Of a stretch of DNA of 32,505 nt, positions 16,417 to 26,500 are shown piece after piece (position 1 is the stretch's first letter; each line of letters starts with the position of its first letter). Made by a program: the position numbers and the translations under genes. The DNA comes from Ignavibacteria bacterium (GTDB lineage: Bacteria > Bacteroidota > Ignavibacteria > UBA10030 > SZUA-254). The DNA lies in assembly GCA_003235555.1 (NCBI GenBank), contig QJVY01000132.1, forward strand, positions 1 to 32,505. The letters run 5' to 3'. The notes beneath the pieces are model-generated. The model was given only the letters and a program-made list of their open reading frames with translations, made no database searches and was not told the origin of the DNA.

Positions 16417-17262
16417 TCAATCCCGGAGATGGCGCCCGGTGAGGTTCAGGAAGACTGACTCGAGTGTCGGACTCTCCAGCCTCAGACCCCGGACCCGCCG
16501 TTCCTGTTTCAACCTGATCATTTCCGCGACAGGGTCGTCGGTCGGGATCCGGGTTTCCCGTCCCCCTGTCTGCACGACAACCGCACTCCTGCCCCCGTAC
16601 TCACCGACGAGGTCTTCAACCGTTCCCAGGGCGAGTAATTTTCCGTGGTCGATGATGCCGACACGGTCGCAGAGTCTCTCGGCCTCCTCCATGTAGTGCG
16701 TGGTGTAGACGATCGTCCGGCCCCCGCGGTGAAGTTTTTCAATGCTGTCGAATATTGCGTTGCGCGATTGGGGGTCGACCCCGACGGTGGGTTCGTCCAG
16801 GAGGATGGTCTCCGGATCGTGGATGAGTGCGACCGCGAGATTGAGCCGCCGTTTCATTCCGCCGGAGAACGTTTTTACCCTGTCTTTCCTGCGGTCCGCG
16901 AGGCCGGCAAAATCGAGCGTCCAGTCCACCCTTCCGGAGAGGTCCCTCCCCGCTAGATGGTACAGCCCCCCGAAAAACCGGAGGTTTTCCTCGGCGGTCA
17001 GCTCATCGTAGAGGGCGAGGGCCTGGGGGGCGACACCCAGCATGCTCCTCGATCCCCCTCCCGGGCCGGCGGGGTTTCCCCCGATGCTGACCTCGCCTTC
17101 GTCGGGTGAGAGCAGGCCGGCGGTAAGGTTGATGAGCGTCGACTTGCCCGCGCCGTTCGGTCCGAGCAATCCGAAAATCTCGCCGGTACGGACTTCGAGG
17201 TTCAGCCCGTTGAGAGCGCGCGTTGCCCCGAACGACCTGACGAGGTTTGTGTATCGGATCAC
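16417..17262 (-). CDS. ABC transporter ATP-binding protein
   Basis: The 281-residue ATPase has Walker A GPNGAGKS (34-41), a Q-loop in GVAPQALALYD, signature FSGGMKRR, Walker B ILLDEPTVGVD and an H-loop in YTTHYMEEAERLCD. This is the CcmA/DrrA-type exporter subfamily, including a C-terminal extension beyond the nucleotide-binding core. GTG is the start: it overlaps the stop of the MscS gene as GTGA. It powers the adjacent ABC-2 permease. Substrate is not predictable from sequence. Confidence 0.95.
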   Translation of the reverse strand: MIRYTNLVRSFGATRALNGLNLEVRTGEIFGLLGPNGAGKSTLINLTAGLLSPDEGEVSIGGNPAGPGGGSRSMLGVAPQALALYDELTAEENLRFFGGLYHLAGRDLSGRVDWTLDFAGLADRRKDRVKTFSGGMKRRLNLAVALIHDPETILLDEPTVGVDPQSRNAIFDSIEKLHRGGRTIVYTTHYMEEAERLCDRVGIIDHGKLLALGTVEDLVGEYGGRSAVVVQTGGRETRIPTDDPVAEMIRLKQERRVRGLRLESPTLESVFLNLTGRHLRD

Positions 17263-18137
17263 CCGGATTTTACGTGGAGTGTCCCGCTCTTGATGTGGAG
17301 ATCGCGCTGTGGGAAGGGGATCTCGATCCCGTGTTCACGGAATTTTTTCTGGATGGCGAAGTTCAGGTTGCTCCGGAGGGCGATGGGCCTGGTGATGAAC
17401 TCCCGGGTCCAGACGAGGAGGTTGAAATTCAGGGAACTGTCCCCGTATTCCTCGAAGAGCACCTCCGGTTGGGGCTCCCTGAGCACCCCCGGCTGCTCGG
17501 CGGCCACCGACAGGAGGATCTCCTGCACCTTCACCGCGTCGGAGGAATAGGCGACCCCGACCGGGGCGCTGATGCGGATATCCCTGTCGGAATACGTCCA
17601 GTTGGTGACGCGCGAGTCGATGAACTCGGAGTTGGGTATCAGTATCGAAATATTGTCGTTGGTCCGTATGGTGGTCGCCCGGAGGGAGATGTTGGTCACG
17701 TCCCCGGTCACACCGCCGACATCGATGCGGTCACCCACCTTGATCGGCCGTTCGAACAGGATGATCAGGCCGCTGGTGAAATTACTGATGACGTTCTGCA
17801 GGCCGAAGCCGATTCCGATTCCAAGCCCCCCCGCCACGACCAGCAGCGCGCTGAGGTCGATACCGGCGGTCTGGAGGATGACGAAACTCCCCAGAACGAC
17901 GGTGAAGTACCGGACGATTGTCGCCACAGCCTGCCGCACACCGATATCGGCGTCACTCCCGGCGAGGAACCTCCTCAGGAACAACTTTTTGATCCGTCCG
18001 GTGATGAAGATCAGGAGCCAGAAGAGGAGCGTGATGTAGACGAGCAACCCGAAGGTCACCTCCACGCCCCCAAAGTGCATCAGGGGAAACCCGAGGACCT
18101 CCGAGAGGAAGTCCCGGATCTCTTTCAGTTTCTCCAT
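17259..18137 (-). CDS. MscS-family mechanosensitive channel
   Basis: The 292-residue protein has membrane segments at about 28-50, 72-92 and 93-115, the last being the glycine/alanine-rich pore helix (VVAGGLGIGIGFGLQNVISNF). A beta domain (PIKVGDRIDVGGVTGDV) and a C-terminal domain ending in the family hallmark EIPFPQRDLHIKS follow. Small MscS channels open under membrane tension and release osmolytes. A purine-rich AGGCGG lies just before ATG 18137. It follows the secreted HEAT-like gene by 17 bases and overlaps the ATPase gene by four, so the four genes look like one operon. Confidence 0.95.
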   Translation of the reverse strand: MEKLKEIRDFLSEVLGFPLMHFGGVEVTFGLLVYITLLFWLLIFITGRIKKLFLRRFLAGSDADIGVRQAVATIVRYFTVVLGSFVILQTAGIDLSALLVVAGGLGIGIGFGLQNVISNFTSGLIILFERPIKVGDRIDVGGVTGDVTNISLRATTIRTNDNISILIPNSEFIDSRVTNWTYSDRDIRISAPVGVAYSSDAVKVQEILLSVAAEQPGVLREPQPEVLFEEYGDSSLNFNLLVWTREFITRPIALRSNLNFAIQKKFREHGIEIPFPQRDLHIKSGTLHVKSG

Positions 18138-18154
18138 GCCGCCTGGTTACCGGT

Positions 18155-18628
18155 TCACTTCTTTTTTTCCGCCTCCCGGGTCCTCGCGAGGTTCGCGCAG
18201 AACGATCTGAAGATCTCGTCTTTCGACATTTCACCCTCGCGGCTGATCGCGAAATTTCCCCTCTCGGAGTTCAGGTCATGCAGCGCCAGCGCTGCAAGGA
18301 TACGCGCCGCCCTGTCCGCGTCCTCGTTCTTAACGATGCGCATCAGGGGAATGATGATCTTGGAATAATCGTAATCGGGGACATGTTGTTTCATCTCCCG
18401 GACTGTCTGCGCTCCACCGATGCTGACCCCGATGTTGGGGCTCTCCAGGTCTGCCACGAGATTTTCCTCGATCATCGAGAGTTTTTCATCGGTCCATTTG
18501 TTTTCCTCTCCGCCCTTTCCGGCCGCCGTATCTGTCTGCGCGAGGGCGACGAAATTCCATGCGAAAATCAGGCAGAGGAGCAGGATGAATGGGTGCCTGG
18601 ATATGGTGATTCGTGAGCTGCTGGTCAT
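18155..18628 (-). CDS. secreted HEAT-like repeat protein of unknown function
   Basis: This 157-residue protein has a signal peptide (hydrophobic core LLLCLIFAWNFVALAQ, likely cut near residue 31). The mature part is helical with spacing like HEAT repeats: ENLVADLESPNIGVSIGGAQ followed by IIPLMRIVKNEDADRAARILAALALHDL. A basic KKK tail ends it. I do not recognise a named family. It is the first gene of the run leading into the MscS channel and the ABC transporter, with its own promoter at 18720-18748. Confidence 0.8.
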   Translation of the reverse strand: MTSSSRITISRHPFILLLCLIFAWNFVALAQTDTAAGKGGEENKWTDEKLSMIEENLVADLESPNIGVSIGGAQTVREMKQHVPDYDYSKIIIPLMRIVKNEDADRAARILAALALHDLNSERGNFAISREGEMSKDEIFRSFCANLARTREAEKKK

Positions 18629-18719
18629 GGGATCCTCCAGTAAGGTTAGTGCGTGAGAGACACCGGGTGCGGCGTCCCGGGGAAAAGTCGGGTCCGGTCA
18701 TTCCCGAACCTAGGTGTTA

Positions 18720-18748
18720 AACATAGCACTTCCGCTCTGAATTGTCAA
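18720..18748 (-). promoter_or_regulatory. promoter of the HEAT-like/MscS/ABC operon
   Basis: Minus strand TTGACA (18748-18743), 17 bases, TATGTT (18725-18720) followed by TA. Predicted leader is about 85 bases. It diverges from the M1 peptidase promoter 41 bases away. Confidence 0.6.
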
Positions 18749-18788
18749 GGAGGTGGATGGAATTAGTCGCTCCCCGCCCCGGAAAAAC

Positions 18789-18817
18789 TTGACAACAGCC
18801 GGGAATCGTCATACATT
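18789..18817 (+). promoter_or_regulatory. promoter of the M1-type peptidase gene
   Basis: TTGACA (18789-18794), 17 bases, TACATT (18812-18817). The predicted start near 18824 leaves only about 9 bases before ATG 18833 but a normal leader before ATG 18863. Confidence 0.6.
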
Positions 18818-18832
18818 CCCCGAAGTCGGAAA

Positions 18833-21178
18833 ATGGGAGAAAACAACCGCCATTTGCTAGGCATGCGCTGGGCACTCACTCTCTTCAGCATCCTTGTCTT
18901 CTGCATACCTGTCGATGAGGGGAAGGCTGCAGGCATCGCCGTCCCCGGAGATTCCCGGCTCGGGGCACTATATGATTCACTCTCCAACCCCCTGCCGGAC
19001 GAGGACAAAGCCGCCGATCTCAGCGATATTCTTCTCATCAGGGGCGGGCAGGAAATACTCCTTTCGAAGGGACGGCTGCGTTTGTTCAAACCCGTCGATG
19101 GAAAAATTTTCGGCGCGGTCTTTGTGGGAGAGGGGCAGTTCACCCTGTTCATCCCGACCCGGTCGGAGCAGGAGGAGTTCAACCGTCAGACGAAGTTCAC
19201 CCTTACCGAAAAACGGTATCAATGGAATTTTTCCCGCGCCGTTTTCTGGTTCCAGGACACTCTGCTTGCGGAGCTCGGTCACGGGCTGACGTTCACGAGA
19301 ATTCCCATCACGCGGGATGAGGAGGAAATCGTGAAGCGAAGCGGCTCGTACGCCACCGACAAAGCCAACGAAAACCTTGTCTACGATCTGCTGACGGAAC
19401 TCAGGGAGGAGAATCCACAGCCGTTGTTCGTCGGCCATTTTTTCATGCCCGACAAGAAGGAGATCTTCTTCAAATTCAATCCGCGGTCCAATGAGGAGGT
19501 TTCCATCTACCGACCGCCGTACGAAAGCATCTCCGGAAGTGTCTGGTGGCTCGAACTGGTCAATTCCTTCCACCTGCTCGACGAATATTCCGCCCGCGGA
19601 GAGTATGAACTTTCCGGCGAGGATAAAAAGCGGTTCGATTGGGAGGCCAACACCCTCAGTGTCGGGATCGAGAAAAACGGCGACATCACCGGCCGTGCAG
19701 AGGTGTCGTTCACCGAACTCGGATCCCGGAAAAGGATTTTCCGTTTTAACCTTGACCCCAAACTCCATCTGGATTCCGTCCGGCTCCCCTCGGGGGAACC
19801 CCTGGAATTCCACAGAAACGACGACTCGTGGGAGGGGATCATCCTGCTTCCCGAATCGGGCGGTCCGCACCGGCAGGTCCTGTTTTCGTACCATGGGGAG
19901 TATCTCTGGCTCTATCAGGGGAACCGGAGGCTGTCAGGGATGTTCTACATGCCGAGGAGCGGCAGCGCGACCGGTTGGTACCCCTCCACGACGGATCTGG
20001 ACCGCATGATTTTCGATGTCACGTACACCTATCCTTCCGATCTGACACTCGTCGCGTCGGGTCATCCATCTTCGGATACCGTCAGGGGAGCGACGAGGAC
20101 CAGCAGATTCAGCGCCGAGGAACCCTTCCTCATCTCGTCATTCACCCTCGGTTATTTCGAACATGAACAATTCCAGCTGAGCGATACCGAGGCGGTCGTT
20201 ACAGTTTACGACGTAGGCGACGACGAGATGGAACGGATCGGAAAGGATTGCGCCAACAGCTTTCGCCTCTTCACATACCTCTTCGGCCCCCCCCCGTTCA
20301 AAGAAATCCGGGTGACCGGCGGCCCGTTGACGCATGGGCAGGCTTTCGAGGAATTTATTCACCTCCCCTGGTTCGACGAGTACATCGGAGACAAGAACAA
20401 ATCGATCGCGATCGGAAGGGCGCACGAGGTCGCTCACATGTGGTGGGGACACAGCGTCGGCTGGGCCAGTTACCACGACCAGTGGATTTCCGAGGCGTTC
20501 GCCGAATATTCGGCGCTCCTCTACGCCCCGTTCGTCCTGAAGAAGGACGAGGATTTTTTTAAGACTCTCAGGGACTGGAAGGAGAGGATCAACGGCGCCA
20601 GAAAATATTCACTCGGCTCGGGGGCCCAGCTGGGCTCGATCTGGCTCGGGTACCGGACCTCCACCTCCCAGACCCGGGGGGATTATTCACTCTCGACCTA
20701 CCGGAAAGGCGCCTGGGTGCTCCACATGCTCCGGATGATGATGCTGGATCTCACCACGCGGAACGAAGACGCCTTCAAAGCGATGATGCGGGAATTCTAC
20801 GTCGGAAACATCGGTAAAGATCCCACCACCGGGGATTTCATCAGAATCACGACGAAGTACTTCGGTTTCGACATGACACCGTTTTTCGACCAGTGGGTCT
20901 ACGGGACGGAGATCCCCACACTCCGGTGCAGCCACACGGTCACACCCTCCCCGGACGGGAAGTACGCGCTGAAAATCACGGTCGACCAGGAGGATGTCAG
21001 CAACCCGTTCCTGCTCTTCCTTCCGTTCGAGCTCCGCTACCGGAACGGCGCCGTGGCACGCGCCCGGCTCAAGATCGATCAGCAACACCAGACATTCGAA
21101 TACATGCTCGACGGTGAACCCTCGGACGTGAAGTTCAACATCCTCGAATCACTTCTCTGCCCCGTGGAGGAATCGTAA
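18833..21178 (+). CDS. secreted M1-family (gluzincin) metallopeptidase
   Basis: The 781-residue protein has the zinc site H531-E-x-x-H535 with the third ligand E554 in WISEAFAEY, the HExxH-x18-E pattern of M1 aminopeptidases. The N-terminal 430 residues form a beta-rich domain. I find no clear GxMEN motif: the equivalent stretch reads about THGQAFEEFIHLPWF, so exopeptidase specificity is uncertain. A hydrophobic N-terminus (LTLFSILVFCIPV) indicates export. ATG 18863 (MRWALTLF), which gives a better signal peptide and leader length, is the likelier start; 18833 gives the longest frame. No T9SS sorting domain is seen, so it may stay in the periplasm or be released another way. Confidence 0.9.
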   Translation: MGENNRHLLGMRWALTLFSILVFCIPVDEGKAAGIAVPGDSRLGALYDSLSNPLPDEDKAADLSDILLIRGGQEILLSKGRLRLFKPVDGKIFGAVFVGEGQFTLFIPTRSEQEEFNRQTKFTLTEKRYQWNFSRAVFWFQDTLLAELGHGLTFTRIPITRDEEEIVKRSGSYATDKANENLVYDLLTELREENPQPLFVGHFFMPDKKEIFFKFNPRSNEEVSIYRPPYESISGSVWWLELVNSFHLLDEYSARGEYELSGEDKKRFDWEANTLSVGIEKNGDITGRAEVSFTELGSRKRIFRFNLDPKLHLDSVRLPSGEPLEFHRNDDSWEGIILLPESGGPHRQVLFSYHGEYLWLYQGNRRLSGMFYMPRSGSATGWYPSTTDLDRMIFDVTYTYPSDLTLVASGHPSSDTVRGATRTSRFSAEEPFLISSFTLGYFEHEQFQLSDTEAVVTVYDVGDDEMERIGKDCANSFRLFTYLFGPPPFKEIRVTGGPLTHGQAFEEFIHLPWFDEYIGDKNKSIAIGRAHEVAHMWWGHSVGWASYHDQWISEAFAEYSALLYAPFVLKKDEDFFKTLRDWKERINGARKYSLGSGAQLGSIWLGYRTSTSQTRGDYSLSTYRKGAWVLHMLRMMMLDLTTRNEDAFKAMMREFYVGNIGKDPTTGDFIRITTKYFGFDMTPFFDQWVYGTEIPTLRCSHTVTPSPDGKYALKITVDQEDVSNPFLLFLPFELRYRNGAVARARLKIDQQHQTFEYMLDGEPSDVKFNILESLLCPVEES

Positions 21179-21260
21179 CGGAACTCCCCCCGGCGAGTCG
21201 AATTTGACCTCAAGCCGGCGACGCCCTGCCGTCCGCCGAACCCGGCCCACCGCAGACCGA

Positions 21261-21289
21261 TTGATCCCCTTTCCTTCCTTTCTTATATA
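21261..21289 (+). promoter_or_regulatory. promoter of the subtilase gene
   Basis: TTGATC (21261-21266), 17 bases, TATATA (21284-21289). The predicted start near 21297 lies directly before a stable hairpin. Confidence 0.5.
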
Positions 21290-21300
21290 GAGTCAGGCAC

Positions 21301-21326
21301 CGGTTTAACCGGTTCCCGGTAAACCG
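21301..21326 (+). promoter_or_regulatory. 5' leader hairpin of the subtilase mRNA
   Basis: CGGTTTA pairs with TAAACCG, and an inner CCGG pairs with CCGG around a TTC loop, giving 11 base pairs with one bulged A. It lies within a few bases of the predicted transcript 5' end and 30 bases before ATG 21357. It could protect the mRNA, or as DNA (the core is palindromic) be an operator. Confidence 0.4.
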
Positions 21327-21356
21327 TTGAGTCCAGATTTCGTTCAGGGAACAACC

Positions 21357-23579
21357 ATGAACCCTTTTTTTCGCCGGTTGAGCGTCATCATCACCCTCCT
21401 CAATGTGTCAGCTCTCCCACCGCAGACTGCCAGCGCCGGGACCATTTCTGACAGGCTCGCATCGAAATTGGAAACCCTCAGCGGGGACCGGACAGTCCCC
21501 ATCATCGTCTCTTTTACGCGGACGGTGGACCCGCTGGAGGTGCGGCGGGCAGTCTCCTCCACCGGCCGGATGATCCGTTCGATGAAGGATTCCATCCGGG
21601 TGAGAGCCGGGAGGCTCCTCCCGATGTCAGGGACGGATCATCCATCAGGTCCCGTCCGGCTCTTCTGGATCAACCAAACAATTGCAATGACGGCCACCCG
21701 CAACATGATAGAACAACTCGAACTCGATCCGGAAGTCGGGATGATCGAATGGGATGCGGACGCCTTTTCCTACGACGACGTCCCGCCTCCCGAAGATGTG
21801 ACGGTATCACCGTTGATCCTGAGCTGGAACCTCAGGATTACCGGCGTGGACTCAGTCTGGAAAACATACGGTCTGGACGGTAGCGGAATCGTCATCGGAT
21901 CCCTCGACACCGGCATCGACACCACGCACCCCGCCCTCGCCGGAAAACTGCGCAGGTGGGACGCCTGGAAGGATTTCATTTTCGGTCAGCCGGTCCCGTA
22001 CGACAACCTGGGACACGGAACCTTCGGTTCCGGGATCATCGTCGGGGGGAGCGGGACGGCGAGCTCCGGTCCCGGGATCGCATACGGTTCCCGGCTCGTT
22101 GTCGGGAAGATGATCGACGCGGGCGCCTCCCCGATCTCCACTGTCACCAGCTCGATGCAATGGATGCTCGATCCTGACGGGATCCCCGAAACGGACGATT
22201 TCCCCCGCATCGTGAATAACAGCTGGTATTCCGGGACGAGGGGATCAACGTACGCGTACGCCGCGGCCAGCGCCTGGCGGGCGGCCGGGATCATCCCCGT
22301 GTTCTGCGCAGGGAATTCCGGACCGTCGGGGGGGAGCACACGGTCGCCGGGTGATTACAAAAACTGCATCAGCGTCGGCGGGACGAATTCCAACGACGAC
22401 CGCTACGCGAGCACGTCTGTGGGGCCCTCTCCTGCGGACACAAATTACTTTCCCGCGGACGGCCGAAAACCCGATTTCTCCGCGCCGGGCGAGGAGGTGT
22501 ACTCGAGCGTCCCGGGGGGTGGTTACGGGTACAGCAGCGGCACATCCTGGTCAGCGCCGCATGTTTCGGGTATCATCGCCCTGATGCTCCAGGCGAACCC
22601 GGCCCTTGGGTATGACGATGTCTGTTCGATCCTGAAGCGAACCTCTTTCGACGCGGGGACGGAGGGCTACGATTACGTGTTCGGGTACGGGAGGGTGAGC
22701 GCGATGGGCGCCGTACGGGAGGCCCTCAAAGCCCGGATCGGCGTTCAGTCGGATTCGCTCCTCCACACGTCGGAATCCGGCGACACGGCGTACATCGACA
22801 TCAGACTGAACGTGTGGCCCCGGGACACGGTCTGGATCACCCTCACCTCCAGCGATACAACCGAAGGTACGGTCAGCCCTGACCTCATCACCTTCACATT
22901 CGCGGATTGGGAAATCCCCAAACGCGTTGTCGTGACCGGCAGGGACGACGAGTTGTGGGACGAAGAGATCGGCTACTCCGTCAGCATGTCCACCGCGAGC
23001 AATGACCCGCTCTACGACGGGCTCGTACCGGACCCGGTCAGCGTCGTAAACTCCGACGACGAGGTGTTGACGGGAACAGGGGTCACGCTTCGCTCAGGAT
23101 GGAATATCGTGTCTCTGCCCACCGTTTTGGGTAATACCAGCCGAGCGGTCGTTTTCCCGGGATCCGTGTCGGCAGCATACCTCTACGAATCGGGATATTA
23201 TGCCGAGGACCCCTTGCGGAGGGGTGTAGGCTACTGGCTGAAGTTCGATTCCGACCAGTTTATCGATTTTCCCGGGGACACTACGACGGCGGAGACCGTA
23301 ATCGTGCGCCGGGGATGGAACCTCGTGGGATCGCTGACCGTACCCATTGCGCCCTCCGACATCGTCACCATCCCCCCCGGACTGGTCACGTCGTTTTTCT
23401 ACGGATACAACGGGGCCTACTACGCGGCGGACGCAATCCGGCCGGGCATCGGGTACTGGGTCAAGGTCTCGGGGGACGGCGTCCTGATCCTCCGCACCGG
23501 GACGGGGGCGGGTGCCGCCGGTTCGACGAAGATCATCGGTGGCGATGAGCGGCACCCTCCCCGCAGGGGGATTGAATGA
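21357..23579 (+). CDS. secreted subtilisin-family (S8) serine peptidase, apparently missing its sorting domain
   Basis: I use ATG 21357 (GGGA just upstream) rather than the TTG at 21327. The 740-residue protein has a signal peptide ending near TASAG, a propeptide (VPIIVSFTRTVDPLEV) and an S8 domain with D184 (SLDTGID), H220 (NLGHGT), the oxyanion asparagine in FCAGNSG and nucleophile S397 (SSGTSWSAPH). C-terminal to it are a Calx-beta-like segment and two 'GWN(I/L)V' modules with GVGYWLKF and GIGYWVKV endings. Relatives normally continue from such modules through a proline-rich linker into an NPFNP sorting domain; here the frame stops right after HPPRRGIE. It is convergent with the next gene, 3 bases apart. 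Probably an exported protease whose anchoring signal was lost. Confidence 0.92.
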   Translation: MNPFFRRLSVIITLLNVSALPPQTASAGTISDRLASKLETLSGDRTVPIIVSFTRTVDPLEVRRAVSSTGRMIRSMKDSIRVRAGRLLPMSGTDHPSGPVRLFWINQTIAMTATRNMIEQLELDPEVGMIEWDADAFSYDDVPPPEDVTVSPLILSWNLRITGVDSVWKTYGLDGSGIVIGSLDTGIDTTHPALAGKLRRWDAWKDFIFGQPVPYDNLGHGTFGSGIIVGGSGTASSGPGIAYGSRLVVGKMIDAGASPISTVTSSMQWMLDPDGIPETDDFPRIVNNSWYSGTRGSTYAYAAASAWRAAGIIPVFCAGNSGPSGGSTRSPGDYKNCISVGGTNSNDDRYASTSVGPSPADTNYFPADGRKPDFSAPGEEVYSSVPGGGYGYSSGTSWSAPHVSGIIALMLQANPALGYDDVCSILKRTSFDAGTEGYDYVFGYGRVSAMGAVREALKARIGVQSDSLLHTSESGDTAYIDIRLNVWPRDTVWITLTSSDTTEGTVSPDLITFTFADWEIPKRVVVTGRDDELWDEEIGYSVSMSTASNDPLYDGLVPDPVSVVNSDDEVLTGTGVTLRSGWNIVSLPTVLGNTSRAVVFPGSVSAAYLYESGYYAEDPLRRGVGYWLKFDSDQFIDFPGDTTTAETVIVRRGWNLVGSLTVPIAPSDIVTIPPGLVTSFFYGYNGAYYAADAIRPGIGYWVKVSGDGVLILRTGTGAGAAGSTKIIGGDERHPPRRGIE

Positions 23580-23582
23580 TCC

Positions 23583-26500
23583 CTATTTCAGCAGTACCAT
23601 TTTCCCCGTCCGGATGAACGTCTTCCCGCTCCCCTCGATGCTCCGGGCGTCGATCCGGTAGAGGTAGACCCCGGACGCCAGGTGCGCGGCATCGAACTCG
23701 AAGTCGTACTCGCCGACATCGAGTTCTTCATTGTCCGCGAGGACCGCCACCCGCTGTCCGAGCATGTTGAAGACCGACAGCGTCACCTGCGATTCCTCGG
23801 GGATTTCGAAGGAGATCGTCGTCGCCGGGTTGAAGGGGTTCGGATAGTTCTGGTACAACACGTATTCCTCGGGCACTTCCTCGAAGGGCGAACCCACCGG
23901 CGTGATGAGAAACGGCACGACCGTCGGATTGGGCTTCAGGTAGGCCACCTCTCCCAGTTCCCTCGTGCCCTCCGCCACCAGCTCCGACGCGAAGGAGATG
24001 GTATCCATCGGTCCCTCGAATGCCTCGTTGATCTTCCGAACCGTCGAGTCCAGGTTCAGGAAAACGGCCGGGGGCGCAAAATTGTGATAGCCGGGTTCAT
24101 ACGACCCCATCATCAGGGAGTCTCCGAGTGCTGAAATGTCCCTGATCATCATTCCGTTCAGCGGGTTGGCGGATTCATCGTCATAGATCAGCTCCCCGAA
24201 ACCGACCGGGGTCTTCCCCATCGCGCTGGCGACGATGCCCATTTTCAGCGTGACGAGGTTCGCAAGGAGCCTGTTGTTCTGCTTCGTCGGGAGGATTTTC
24301 TTCTGTCTCCGGGTGATCGCCCGGCCGTTCACGTAATAGTCCAGCCCCCGCGGGGTCCCCGTGTGCTGGATATTCCTGTAGTTCAAGGTCTTGAAGACGT
24401 ACTTGTACGTGGGGGCGAGCAGCCAGCCGTAGGATCTGGAGCTGTCGGAACGGTCCTTCCCGATCAGGAGTCCGCGGTCGGCCTCGAACCCTCCCTGGGC
24501 GAACACCTCGGAGAGGATGTTGAGCCTGTTCGGCATCGGCAGCAGCAGAGCATTCCGCTCGGCGATCGATCCGGGCGCGCCGATGGGCGATCCGGGGATG
24601 TCCGACAGCAGGAACCGGTGCCAGGATATTGCCTGGTATCTGCCCTTGGTTCCGAACCCGTACACCCGTATGGTGTCCGTAAAGGAAAGTGGGGGAGAAA
24701 AAATGAAGGCCCACCTGTTCGATCTCGTGTTGAGCGGGACGGGCGTCGATGGCGGGATGGTTCCGAACGGCCTGGTGACGTCGATGGGTGACCTCAGATA
24801 GACGATCAGCCGGTCAACATACGCATACGGATTCAGGATATACACCTGGAAATCGACGCCGGTTGGTTTCCGTTTTACGATCCTTCCGAGCCTCCCCCGT
24901 TCACCGGTTTCAACCGCGACGCTCTCCGGCATGAAGGAGCGGTACATCGCGGCCAGGACCGGGATCCTCACGAACACCGCGGTGATGCTCGTATTCGCGG
25001 TCATCGGGAACACCAGGGGGTTCGAGGACCCGCCTGCATCTCCGCTCCAATGCGAAAAGAGCCACGTGCTGTCCGCAGGGGTCGCCGTGAGCGTCACTCC
25101 CACGCCGTAGAGATATGTGGCCTGAACCGGGACCGTCAGGACGCTCCCCTGTCCCGAGGTCGATACGGTGAGCGTATACTCTGATTGCTCAAAATAGGCT
25201 TCGATCGTGTGGTTTCCCGTGACGTTCAGGAATGTATATGACGCCGTACTCCCGACAGAGACGCTGTCGACCGTCACGTCACTCACGAAATACCCCGGGT
25301 CGGGCGTGATCGTGAACGCCAGCGAATCCCCGTAATCCACCGGGGAGACGCCGGAAGGAGAAATCGTCCCGTTCGGACCCGCCACCGACGTGATGGTGAA
25401 CATCTGAACGCCGAGGCCATACACCCACGCCGCCCCCGTGCCGCCGTCGTCCCCGCTCCCTCCCACGATTGAAGTGTTGCCGTCGCCGGCCGTCATCACC
25501 GAGGCGCCCTGTCCCGCCGGACCGGCCGATCCGGATCCGGTGAGTTTGCCGCCCTCCTGGTTCCAGGCCGTGCCGCTCCGCGTAAACACCCAGATCGCAC
25601 CGTTGCCGCCGTCGTCCTCCTTTCCCCCGATGACCGCCTTGTTCCCGTCGGCCGAGAGGGAGACTGAAATTCCCTGCTGGGCCGCCCCGAGGGCACCGGT
25701 ACCGACCAGTTTGCTCCCCTGCTGCGACCAGATGCCGGCCGTGCGCGTGAACACCCAGGCCGCGCCGAGGTTGGTGTCGTCGGCATTGCCCCCGATGAGG
25801 GCCGTATTGCCGTCGGCCGAGAGCGAGACCGACTGTCCCATGCGCGCATTTCCCGCCGCGTCAGACCCGAAGAGCTTACTCCCCTGTTGCGACCAGACCC
25901 CCGCGGTCCTGGTGAAGACCCACGCGGCGCCGAGGTAACCCTTGTCGGTATATCCGCCGACGATGGCCGTGTTTCCATCCGACGACAACGAAACCGAACG
26001 GCCCTGCCCGCCTAAATTCACCGCCCCCGTTCCCACGAGCTTCGAACCCTGCTGGCTCCACGTCGAACCGCTCCGGGTGAAGACCCACACCGCACCGATT
26101 CCCCCGTCATCGAGGAACCCGCCGAGGATGACCGTGTTGCCGTCTCCGGAGACCGCAACGGCGTACCCCTGCCGCGAGGTCCCCACGGCACCGGTCCCCG
26201 TGAGCTTGGGTCCCTGCTGCGTCCAGACGCCCGAGGTGCGGACGAAGATCCACGCAGCACCCACGCCCGTGTTATCCTCGAAGCCACCGACGACGGCCGT
26301 GTTGCCGTCGGCCGAGAGCGAAACCGACTGTCCCTGTGCCGCGGCGCCCGCTGCGCCCGTCCCCACGAGTTTGCCTCCCTGCTGCGACCAGACCTCGTTG
26401 CACCGCGTATACATCCATGCGGCTCCGGTTCCGCCGTTGTCCGCGGGACCTCCGACGATGGCGGTGCTTCCATCCGCGGAAATCGCCACCGAAGTCCCCT

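Noticed and set aside
17247-18368. 373-codon plus-strand frame opposite MscS
   Set aside because: Acidic low-complexity translation, no motif; it is antisense to a well-supported channel gene.
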